In this document: one piece after another, positions 14,658 through 21,647 of the stretch
Position numbering within the stretch: the stretch's first letter is position 1
Layout: each line of letters starts with the position of its first letter
NCBI GenBank assembly: GCA_964505385.1
Contig: CAZDIA010000036.1
Location: 1 to 25,950 of the forward strand
Reading direction: 5' to 3'
DNA from: SLJN01 sp964505385
GTDB taxonomy: Bacteria > Bacteroidota > Rhodothermia > Balneolales > Natronogracilivirgulaceae
Length of the DNA: 25,950 nt
Translations under genes and position numbers: made by a program
Notes under the pieces: generated by a model
Seen by the model: only the letters and a program-made list of their open reading frames with translations
Database searches by the model: none
What the model was told of the DNA's origin: nothing

Positions 14658-16088
14658 CTAAAAATACTTCATGAAAAAACGGGCTAGCTTCTGGCGTCCT
14701 CTTCGGTATGGCGGCATGAGCAGTTCGGCAAAAGTCCATCCACGCTTCCGGTGAAAGAGTGCTTTCTCATTGCTAAGCGTTTTAAAACCATATTCTCCGT
14801 GAAGTTTTCCCATCCCGCTTTCATTTATCCCGCCAAAAGGAAGGTTGGGGTTAACATAAGACCCAAAAAAATCATTGATTATCACAGTGCCGCATTCGAT
14901 GGATGCCGCTATTTCTTCAGCTTTATCCCGGTTTTGAGTAAATACATATGAGGCAAGAGGTGAACTTCCACGGTTGATGTAATCAATGGCTTGTTCCACA
15001 CTGGTGTAGGTAATAACCGGGAGAACCGGACCGAATATTTCCTCTTCGCGAATTGCTGCATCAGAGGGTACATCGGTGATGATAGTGGGTTCAATGAAAC
15101 GGTCACTTTCAACGTATTCGCCCCCGTGTGCTAATATTGCTCCTTTTTCCAGTGCATCATTCAGTAAATTCATGATCCGCTGATAATGTCGATGATTTAC
15201 GATACGGGCATAATCATTCCCGTTTTGAATCTGTTTGGTATCGCCGTATGCAGCTTTAGCTTGCTCAGACAGCGCTTTTACCACTTCCAGCTTTCTGTTT
15301 TTGGGAACGAGCAGATAATCCGGGGCAACACAGGTCTGTCCGGCATTTGCCATTTTGCCCCAGAGGACTGAGGAGACGGCTTTGTTCAAATCCGCATCGA
15401 AATCAATCAGCGCCGGTGATTTGCCGCCAAGCTCAAGGGTAATATCGGAAAGGTTGGCTGAAGCCTGTCTCATCACTTTCCGCCCGACGGCAGGGCTGCC
15501 TGTAAAGATGATATGATTAAACGGATGCTCAATTAAAGCTTCAGCTGTGCTTGATTCACCCAATACGACTGCAGCTTCACGCGAATCGAAAACCGTATCG
15601 ATAAATTCATATAATAATTGTGAACTATATGCAGAATACTCTGATGGTTTAAGAATAACAGAGTTGCCGGCTGCTATCGCAGTGATCAGGGGAATCATGG
15701 AAAGGTTAAAAGGGTAATTCCAGGGTGAGATAATCAGAACCTGGCCTTTGGGCTCTTTAATAATTTTTGATTTTGTGCCTGCAAATTTGATTCCGCCGGA
15801 AACAGTTTCCGGACGGCTCCATTTTTTCAGGTTTTTCCGGATAAAATGCAACTCATTAAGCACGGGGTAAATCTCCATTGCCCGGACTTCCATCGCAGGT
15901 TTGCGAAAATCCCGAAAGGCCGCCTCCTCAATGCTTTTTTGATTTTCTTTGATAAAATCTGCTAACCCTTTTAACTGGCGGCTACGCTCATTGGCAGATT
16001 TTCGCTTTAATACCGGAATATAATCTCTCTGACGTTCAAAAAGGTGAGTAATCTGTGAATCGGCATGAGTTTCGGTAGTTGCAGCCAT
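14658..16088 (-). CDS. Class 3-like aldehyde dehydrogenase
   Basis: A 476-residue NAD(P)-dependent aldehyde dehydrogenase of the shorter class 3 type, which includes fatty/aromatic and coniferyl aldehyde dehydrogenases. Seen: SPWNYPF with N124, FTGSPAVG near 195-202, the general base E219 in LELGGKSPAL, and the nucleophile C253 in NAGQTCVAPDY. The NAGQTCVAPDY context is typical for this class. The C-terminus is basic and hydrophobic (RRGRQKLARFFMKYF) and might touch the membrane, as in related fatty aldehyde dehydrogenases; this is an inference. It is not redundant with pruA, whose motifs differ. The exact substrate is unknown. Confidence 0.88.
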   Translation of the reverse strand: MAATTETHADSQITHLFERQRDYIPVLKRKSANERSRQLKGLADFIKENQKSIEEAAFRDFRKPAMEVRAMEIYPVLNELHFIRKNLKKWSRPETVSGGIKFAGTKSKIIKEPKGQVLIISPWNYPFNLSMIPLITAIAAGNSVILKPSEYSAYSSQLLYEFIDTVFDSREAAVVLGESSTAEALIEHPFNHIIFTGSPAVGRKVMRQASANLSDITLELGGKSPALIDFDADLNKAVSSVLWGKMANAGQTCVAPDYLLVPKNRKLEVVKALSEQAKAAYGDTKQIQNGNDYARIVNHRHYQRIMNLLNDALEKGAILAHGGEYVESDRFIEPTIITDVPSDAAIREEEIFGPVLPVITYTSVEQAIDYINRGSSPLASYVFTQNRDKAEEIAASIECGTVIINDFFGSYVNPNLPFGGINESGMGKLHGEYGFKTLSNEKALFHRKRGWTFAELLMPPYRRGRQKLARFFMKYF

Positions 16089-16207
16089 TATTAAATCAGG
16101 ATTTATAGTTTAAACTTTCCCGGCATAAATGACAACGCATAGGTTTTACAGGTAGGTATGAAATCAATGGAGTGTGTATGCATGATGAGTTGTAAATATC
16201 TTTAATG

Positions 16208-16359
16208 TTGAGTCCACTCCGAAAAGTCTGAAAAGCTTACGACATATGACGAAAGCATAAATAATTAAAATAGTCATTCCCGTACTTTAGTCGGGAATGA
16301 CCGTTACTTTAATAATTTAGGTGTTAATATGTAGCCCGGACTTTTCGGAATGGGCTCAA
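16208..16359. mobile_element. MITE-like element with 23-bp terminal inverted repeats
   Basis: The left end (16208-16230, TTGAGTCCAC then TCCGAAAAGTCTG) and the reverse complement of the right end (16337-16359, TTGAGCCCAT then TCCGAAAAGTCCG) match at 20 of 23 positions. The element is about 152 bases and AT-rich inside, with no coding frame. A ten-pair central hairpin lies at 16273-16301. This is the design of a non-autonomous transposon remnant. A clear target-site duplication was not found. Confidence 0.6.
16273..16301. repeat. Perfect 10-bp hairpin inside the MITE-like element
   Basis: GTCATTCCCG, a nine-base loop, then CGGGAATGAC. It resembles the REP-like hairpins built on ATTCCCG/CGGGAAT that are scattered in many bacterial genomes. 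No T tract follows, so it is not a normal terminator. Confidence 0.65.
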
Positions 16360-16429
16360 TATTCATGCTAATAATTGAGAATTTAACTTATCTTATACTT
16401 CGCCTCACCTTAATCTAATCCCATATAAT

Positions 16430-17821
16430 ATGAAGTGGCTATTTGTTTTGCTTTTTTTTCTCACCTCATGCAATACTGTTTCATCAGCTCAATCGGAAAC
16501 GGATCAGGATGATTATCAGCGAATAATTTTGTATCCGGGTAATTTGAGTCTGGTCAATGATTTTCGCAGTGCTGATTTGCAGGAAGGGGAAAACAGACTC
16601 ACCGCTACCGGTTTGCCAGCATACAATTTAGAATCATCCTTATTGAATCTGAACATTGATGCGGAGGTTTTATCCCAGTATTATCGTGAGCAGCGCCATG
16701 GTATGGAGCAAATTATTAAAAACCTCGAAGGAGAGGAAATCCGCTTGGTCAGTGATACCGGACAAAAAATCGAAGGAAAACTAATTTCATATCATAACGG
16801 AGTGGCTCAAATTGAGAGGGAGGATGAAAAGTGGATCACCATTTCTAATCTGCACAACTATCATCTGATAACTGATGCGGGCAGAATTGAGCATCAGAAG
16901 CTGCCTTCTGCAAATTGGAAAGTAGATGTTGAAGAAAGCGGAACTTATGAATATAACATTCGTTACCTGCTTCGTGGACTCACCTGGCAGCCTGAATACA
17001 AGCTCCATGTGGATGAAGACGAAGAGCAACTCGATTTTTTATTTACAGCCACAGTAAAAAACCATATCAATTCTGATTTTAACAATTCGGAACTGGTGTT
17101 TGTGGCCGGAGATATCCAGCTTCGGCCCGGCAGAGAGCCACGTATGCACTACGAAGGTGCCGGGGAGGAAATAGCGATGGATGCTGCGGCTGCAAGAGAA
17201 GTTAGCCGTGAAGAGGCCTTTGAATACTTTCGCTATGTTTTGCCGGGCAGGCACAATATCGAAAAACAGGAACATCACACATTTACCCTTGAGAAATCCG
17301 GGGAGCTTGAAGCGCGCAAACGATATCGGGATAATCTGCCGGGATTCGGCTCACAACAAACTGAAACGCGACATTTTAATACCGGCTTTGTACTTCAAAA
17401 CACAGAAGAGTTCGGCCTCGGTATGTTGATTCCCGCCGGCAGAATTTCTGTATATCAGGAATATAATGGAGGGGATCAGCTTTTGGGGCAGGATCAGATC
17501 AGGCAAAAAGCGGTAGGAGAGGAAGTGTTTGCTCAAACCGGTCGTAGCTCCAATGTTACCTGGAGTCAACGGCAGATTTCCGTTGATCAAACACCGGAGC
17601 AAGCAACTACTGAGGAACGCGAAATCACACTTAATAACCGGTCAGATCGTGACGTGGAAATCGAACTTGAACTCCGGCTTGGAATCAGAGATGCTATTGA
17701 AGAAACCGATATGGAGTATGAGGAACTTACCGCCAGATCATTTTTATTCACGGTGCCGATTCCTGCAGAATCGGAAGTAACCCATAACTTAAAACTGAAA
17801 CGGGAGGATCGGCAGCGATAG
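16430..17821 (+). CDS. DUF4139-type lipoprotein
   Basis: A 463-residue exported protein with an SPII signal (MKWLFVLLFFLTSC, C14). The LRGLTWQPEYKL phrase (181-192), followed by a region with VKNHINSDFNNSELVFVAGDI, is the recognisable core of the DUF4139 family (mucoidy-inhibitor A-like in part). The N-terminal third is a beta-rich domain with charged helical parts, and an Ala/Glu-rich stretch sits near residues 243-260. The family's biochemical role is not established; envelope location is the only safe inference. The stop lies eight bases from the stop of the convergent aminotransferase gene, with no room for a terminator between them. Confidence 0.8.
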   Translation: MKWLFVLLFFLTSCNTVSSAQSETDQDDYQRIILYPGNLSLVNDFRSADLQEGENRLTATGLPAYNLESSLLNLNIDAEVLSQYYREQRHGMEQIIKNLEGEEIRLVSDTGQKIEGKLISYHNGVAQIEREDEKWITISNLHNYHLITDAGRIEHQKLPSANWKVDVEESGTYEYNIRYLLRGLTWQPEYKLHVDEDEEQLDFLFTATVKNHINSDFNNSELVFVAGDIQLRPGREPRMHYEGAGEEIAMDAAAAREVSREEAFEYFRYVLPGRHNIEKQEHHTFTLEKSGELEARKRYRDNLPGFGSQQTETRHFNTGFVLQNTEEFGLGMLIPAGRISVYQEYNGGDQLLGQDQIRQKAVGEEVFAQTGRSSNVTWSQRQISVDQTPEQATTEEREITLNNRSDRDVEIELELRLGIRDAIEETDMEYEELTARSFLFTVPIPAESEVTHNLKLKREDRQR

Positions 17822-17829
17822 GATCAGAA

Positions 17830-19014
17830 TCAGACTTGCTGTTTTTCCGGGGAAAATTCCTCAAGCCGGCGGCATGCCTCTTCAAGTTCATGCTGCTTTT
17901 TTGCAAAGCAAAACCGTAGCAGATATTTGCCGTCTTCCGGGTTGGTATAAAATGATCCGCCCGGTACCGAACCAACACCGGTATGATCAATCAGAGATGC
18001 GCACGCTTTCTGATCATCTTCGAATCCCGGCATGTTGCTCAAGGGCTTGAAGCTGGCAAAAACATAATACGCGCCTTCCGGCCAGGGAACATCAAAACCC
18101 GCTTTTTCGAGCGCCTCACACATGAGTGTGCGTTTTTGATCATAATCGCGGAGTAACTCCTCGTAATAACTCTCATCTTCCGGAAAACCCTCGGCAAGGC
18201 CGTATTGCAGCGGACTCGGTGCGCTGATGTAAAACAGATCACTCAACAAACCCATTTTCTCAATGATTTCCGCCGGGCCGGTTGCATAACCGAGCCTCCA
18301 GCCGGTCATATTAAATGTTTTGGAAAAACTCGACAGGGTGATGGTGCGATCAAAAACTTCCGGGAGCGTGGCGAGGGAGATATGTGACCGCCCGTCATAG
18401 GTCATATATTCGTAAACCTCGTCAGTGATCGCATAAATATCGTGTTTGATCAGCAAATCAGCCAGTTGCTTCAACTCATCCCGGCTCCAGACTTTTCCGC
18501 ACGGATTGTTCGGAGTGGTGATGATGATAGCTTTGGTTTTCGGTGTGATGAGCTGTTCAAGCTTTTCAAAATCCACTTGCCAGTCCGGCGGATACAGCGG
18601 CAAAGTTTTTTGGGTTACTTCTCTGAGCTTCAGAATATTACTGTGATATCCATAAAGAGGCTCAAACATGATGACCTCATCGCCGGGGTCGAGCAATGCA
18701 AAAATCGAGGTGACGAATGTGCCGGTAGATCCGGCCGAGATGGTAATATTTTCCTCCCCTTTGACAGGGATGTTGTTGAAGGAGCGAATTTTCTCCAGGA
18801 TATGCTCCTTGAGCGGCTCAATGCCGGCGTATGGCGCGTAAATGGAGCGGTCGTTATCTATCGCGGATTTTGCGCCTTCTTTTATGGGATCAGGTACAGG
18901 CATATCACAAATGCCCTGACCAAGATTGATACCGTTAACGGCATTGACCCGCGCGGTAACAGACCGGATGTCACTTTGAGTAAGACCCTGAGTAACTTTT
19001 GAAAGTGGTTTCAT
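17830..19014 (-). CDS. Class I/II aminotransferase (KAT/methionine aminotransferase-like)
   Basis: A 394-residue fold-type I PLP aminotransferase. Seen: N170 in TTPNNPCGK, D198 and Y201 in ITDEVYEYM, the Schiff-base lysine K232 in LSSFSKTFNMTGWRLGY, and the carboxylate-binding arginine in LRFCFAK near the C-terminus. The SSFSKTFNMTGWRLGY context and the GICDMPVPDPI start resemble the kynurenine/methionine aminotransferase group (YbdL-like) more than AspC. The substrate remains open. It converges with the DUF4139 gene. The lolD gene lies over 100 bases upstream on the same strand, so it may be separately transcribed. Confidence 0.88.
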   Translation of the reverse strand: MKPLSKVTQGLTQSDIRSVTARVNAVNGINLGQGICDMPVPDPIKEGAKSAIDNDRSIYAPYAGIEPLKEHILEKIRSFNNIPVKGEENITISAGSTGTFVTSIFALLDPGDEVIMFEPLYGYHSNILKLREVTQKTLPLYPPDWQVDFEKLEQLITPKTKAIIITTPNNPCGKVWSRDELKQLADLLIKHDIYAITDEVYEYMTYDGRSHISLATLPEVFDRTITLSSFSKTFNMTGWRLGYATGPAEIIEKMGLLSDLFYISAPSPLQYGLAEGFPEDESYYEELLRDYDQKRTLMCEALEKAGFDVPWPEGAYYVFASFKPLSNMPGFEDDQKACASLIDHTGVGSVPGGSFYTNPEDGKYLLRFCFAKKQHELEEACRRLEEFSPEKQQV

Positions 19015-19125
19015 GGAGTTGGGGGTGGTTTATGGAAATTTTGAAAAGCTGGTTTTTTGCTTTTGAAAAAATCCCATCAGTTAATCTGAATATGAGGTTT
19101 TCCTGAATCAACAATGCTGGAGAAT

Positions 19126-19803
19126 TCAATCTTCCGGAACGAGCCTTCCTTCTGAAAGTTCAAATGTTACATCTGCTTTTGAGGCAATATTGGAGTCGTG
19201 AGTCACTAACACAAGAGCCACTTGTTCTTCTTCACGGATTTCAAAAAGCAGATCCAGCAGGCTTTTTGTGTTTTTTTCATCCAGGTTACCGGTGGGTTCA
19301 TCCGCCAGAATATATCCGGGATTGTTCATTAGTGCCCGGGCAACGGCAACGCGCTGTTGCTCCCCGCCGGATAGCTGCGATGGCCGATGATCCATTCTGT
19401 GATCAAGTCCGAGGCGTTTGAGAATCTTTTTTGCCTGTTCAGTTATTTCATCGATATCTATATTACGAATGAGTGCCGGCATGAATACATTTTCCAGTGC
19501 GGAAAACTCAGGCAAAAGATGATGAAACTGAAATATAAACCCTATGTTTTCATTACGGAACCGGGCAAGATGCTCATCACTCATGTCAAATATGGAATCA
19601 TTGCGGTAATAAATTTTTCCCTTATCGGGGCGGTCAAGGCCGCCAAGGATGTGAAGCAGGGTACTTTTGCCTGAGCCGCTTGCTCCCACAATGGAAGTTA
19701 TTGAGGATGGACTCACTTTCAGGCTTACATCAGTAAGAACATGAATCCGTTCCCTTCGATCGGTTGAAGCAAAACTTTTACTGATATTTCGGGCTTCAAG
19801 CAA
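19126..19803 (-). CDS. lolD: Lipoprotein-releasing ABC transporter ATPase LolD
   Basis: A 225-residue ABC ATPase of the MacB/LolD group. Walker A is GASGSGKST (40-48), the Q-loop is Q92, the signature is LSGGEQQR (144-151), Walker B is YILADEPTGNLD (164-175), and the switch histidine is H202. In LolCDE it powers release of outer-membrane lipoproteins from the inner membrane. No LolC/E permease lies next to it here, so assignment rests on sequence type, and a different MacB-like export system is possible. The start is three bases after the YmdB-like gene stop, implying one transcript. Confidence 0.82.
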   Translation of the reverse strand: MLEARNISKSFASTDRRERIHVLTDVSLKVSPSSITSIVGASGSGKSTLLHILGGLDRPDKGKIYYRNDSIFDMSDEHLARFRNENIGFIFQFHHLLPEFSALENVFMPALIRNIDIDEITEQAKKILKRLGLDHRMDHRPSQLSGGEQQRVAVARALMNNPGYILADEPTGNLDEKNTKSLLDLLFEIREEEQVALVLVTHDSNIASKADVTFELSEGRLVPED

Positions 19804-19806
19804 GGT

Positions 19807-20628
19807 TTACTCCTCTTCTTTCGAATTCTGAAAAACCGGATGGATTACCGGCTCTATGTGTAGGCATTTACCCGTTTCGGTATCGATTTTGGAAAAAACT
19901 CCGCAAATGCGGTTATCTCCGTTGGCGGATTTATACCGGTGGGGAGTGCCGAGCAGAAAACGTTTGATGGCCGTTTGTTTATCCATACCAATAACGGAGT
20001 TAAACGAGCCGGTCATACCCGCATCGGTGATGTATCCCATACCTCCGGGCATTATCCGCGCGTCATTGGTGGGGATGTGGGTGTGAGTACCCACCATCAC
20101 GGATGCCTTGTTTTCAATGTGCCAGGCAAATGCCATTTTTTCGGCTGTTGCTTCAGCATGAAAGTCAATGAACAAAAGATTAGTCTGTTCACGGATTTTA
20201 TCAACGATGTACTCGCCGGTTCTGAATGGGTCATCAATATCCGGCATAAATGTTCTTCCCTGAAGGTTCAATACGCCGATCTTGCAATCCTGGCCCGGAA
20301 CATCATATATCCCGTATCCATAACCGTGCGCACCCTTAGGATAATTAAACGGACGCAGCAGATTGCGATCGGTTTTCATGTATGGATAGATCTTCCATTT
20401 ATCAAAAATATGATTTCCGCCGGTGATGACATGAGTACCCAACCGGTAAAACTGTTTGATGATCTCTTCATTGATTCCCATGCCTTCGTGTGAATTTTCC
20501 CCGTTGACGATCACAAAATCAGATTTGTGTTTTTTGATTAATGAGGGAAGGAAGGTGTCGAGCAGTGCGAGGCCGGGGGAGCCAACTACATCCGCAATGA
20601 ATAAAACATTTATTGAAGATTTTGCCAT
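19807..20628 (-). CDS. YmdB-type metallophosphoesterase (TIGR00282 family)
   Basis: About 273 residues. Family motifs are present: LFIADVVGSPG (D13), VVNGENSHEGMG (N42, E44, N45), TGGNHIFDK (N72, H73), DFHAEATAEK, and VGTHTHIPT. These build the two-metal site of cyclic-nucleotide/RNA phosphodiesterases such as Bacillus YmdB, which hydrolyses 2',3'-cAMP-type substrates and affects biofilm and motility choice. The role here is inferred. The frame is open up to 20652, but I prefer the ATG at 20628 (MAKSSINVLF), which matches the usual family start directly before the first strand. It follows the 6S RNA candidate and is transcribed with lolD. Confidence 0.88.
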   Translation of the reverse strand: MAKSSINVLFIADVVGSPGLALLDTFLPSLIKKHKSDFVIVNGENSHEGMGINEEIIKQFYRLGTHVITGGNHIFDKWKIYPYMKTDRNLLRPFNYPKGAHGYGYGIYDVPGQDCKIGVLNLQGRTFMPDIDDPFRTGEYIVDKIREQTNLLFIDFHAEATAEKMAFAWHIENKASVMVGTHTHIPTNDARIMPGGMGYITDAGMTGSFNSVIGMDKQTAIKRFLLGTPHRYKSANGDNRICGVFSKIDTETGKCLHIEPVIHPVFQNSKEEE

Positions 20629-20662
20629 ACAATGAGTTGAGTGAAAAAGCAATCTGTAAAAT

Positions 20663-20854
20663 AAAAAAAGTCGCTAAAGAAGCAGGGGAATTACAAGATA
20701 ACCATTACATAAGCAATGTGGGTGCCCACTCAACCGGTTCTGACTTCCACTATCCCGAACGGATTCGGGATGAGGCCTGTCATTGCCGCCTGAAGTTAAG
20801 CTCCCTGGTTAATAAGTGTTGTTCTTGTTTATTCAAGCCTGCCTCTAAAGCGAC
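20663..20854 (-). ncRNA. ssrS: Candidate 6S RNA
   Basis: On the minus strand, directly after the zapA stop codon, lies a ~190-base non-coding segment closed by a long stem. AAGTCGCT..AGAGGCAGG at the 5' end pairs with CCTGCTTC..AGCGACTT at the 3' end, 17 of 19 positions, ending in TTTTTTT. An AT-rich bubble region follows on the 5' side. A distal arm has AACC/GGTT and ACTTC/GAAGT pairings and a terminal hairpin ATCCCGAA-TCCG-TTCGGGAT. Small hairpins (for example GTGGG-CA-CCCAC) sit on the 3' side. Size, the closing stem that doubles as terminator, the large central bubble and the position behind zapA (as ssrS in Enterobacteria) all fit 6S RNA, the sigma70-holoenzyme-binding promoter mimic. 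The Bacteroidota variant is known as 6S-Flavo. Confidence 0.75.
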
Positions 20855-21166
20855 TTATTCAATATCGGAATTTTCGCGTTCAATTTCATCCAAAATCGTT
20901 TTTAAGGACGAATTTACTTTCGACATTATTTCGTCTTCAGAGCCGCTGTTTGCCTCATTTTTATTCTTTTCAAGGAAAAGTTCTTCGGCGATGCTAAGGC
21001 TTGCAAGAACCAGTATGGTCAGATCCTGCTGGTTAGTGAGCTGCTTCTTGAAATCATGAAACCGGGTATCGACATAGTCGGCAATGCGATACATCATCTC
21101 CTCATCGTCATCATTGACTTTTAGAGGAAATTGTTTGCCCAGAACGGTTACTTTAATTGATTTCAT
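20855..21166 (-). CDS. zapA: Cell division protein ZapA
   Basis: A 103-residue cytoplasmic protein that crosslinks FtsZ filaments at the division ring. The N-terminal pattern MKSIKVTVLGKQFPLKVNDDDEEMMYRIADYVD is the standard ZapA start. A dimerising helix follows (LTILVLASLSIAEELFLEKN), then an acidic tail. Length is normal. The start overlaps the upstream coiled-coil gene by four bases (ATGA), so the two are translationally coupled. The stop codon itself is part of the 6S RNA closing stem. Confidence 0.88.
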   Translation of the reverse strand: MKSIKVTVLGKQFPLKVNDDDEEMMYRIADYVDTRFHDFKKQLTNQQDLTILVLASLSIAEELFLEKNKNEANSGSEDEIMSKVNSSLKTILDEIERENSDIE

Positions 21167-21429
21167 TGATGATTATTGAGATGGTTATCAATGCGGCTGA
21201 TGAGTTCCTTGATTTGCTGGCGCATAGCCAACCTTTCACTTTCGGTTAAATCAGCAAAAAGGTCTCCGTTTTCTCCGGTGGAGGAGTCTGGTTGGTCTGC
21301 CTGTTTTTTCAAGGACTCGTTCTCTTCACGCAGAGCTTTGTTTTCCTTTTTTAATTGGCTCAGCTCTTCGCGAATTTTCGAGATCAGTTGTTCAAACTCT
21401 TCATGATATGTACGATTACCTGAGTTCAC
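21163..21429 (-). CDS. Short coiled-coil protein upstream of zapA
   Basis: 88 residues, mostly charged heptad-like helix (EEFEQLISKIREELSQLKKENKALREENESLKKQ, about 10-42), a Ser/Asp/Gly linker, and a C-terminal helix (ESERLAMRQQIKELISRIDNHL). No family name recognised. The start appears to be GTG at 21429; the ATG three bases before it is in another frame that stops at once. Translational coupling to zapA and the coiled-coil nature suggest a ZapA partner functionally like ZapB, which is inferred from context. Confidence 0.72.
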   Translation of the reverse strand: MNSGNRTYHEEFEQLISKIREELSQLKKENKALREENESLKKQADQPDSSTGENGDLFADLTESERLAMRQQIKELISRIDNHLNNHQ

Positions 21430-21513
21430 TCATCAGGGGGTTTTTGCGCTTAAAATTTTATATCTCTGGATCCTTTATCCGAGAAAATAAGAAGTAAAGA
21501 ATTTTAAGTAGTT

Positions 21514-21627
21514 AAGAGGTAAAGAAAATAAGAGTAATTTGGCAGGGTGACATTGGCCTGCTAAAGTTCATTCTGTCTCTATCCCTTATCATCTTTACCT
21601 CTTTTCCACTTACCCTCTTTACCTCTT
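21514..21627. repeat. Purine-rich repeat AAGAGGTAAAGA in inverted copies
   Basis: The 12-mer occurs forward at 21514-21525 and as its reverse complement at 21592-21603 and 21616-21627. The region lies after pheT and before the coiled-coil gene. Either inverted copy could pair with the forward one to form a long-loop hairpin. No T tract typical of a terminator is visible. Confidence 0.5.
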
Positions 21628-21647
21628 TTAATTCCGGATTAGGTAAA

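Larger units (their letters stand above)
16089..16429. other. Gene-free spacer holding a MITE-like element
   Basis: This 341-base stretch between the divergent aldehyde dehydrogenase and DUF4139 genes has no credible coding frame. Its middle is the inverted-repeat element at 16208-16359. The rest is AT-rich and should carry the promoters of both genes; I see no clear -35/-10 pair. Confidence 0.6.

Noticed and set aside
18442..19002. 186-residue plus-strand open frame
   Set aside because: It is antisense to the class I aminotransferase, whose catalytic motifs are clear; this is a shadow frame.
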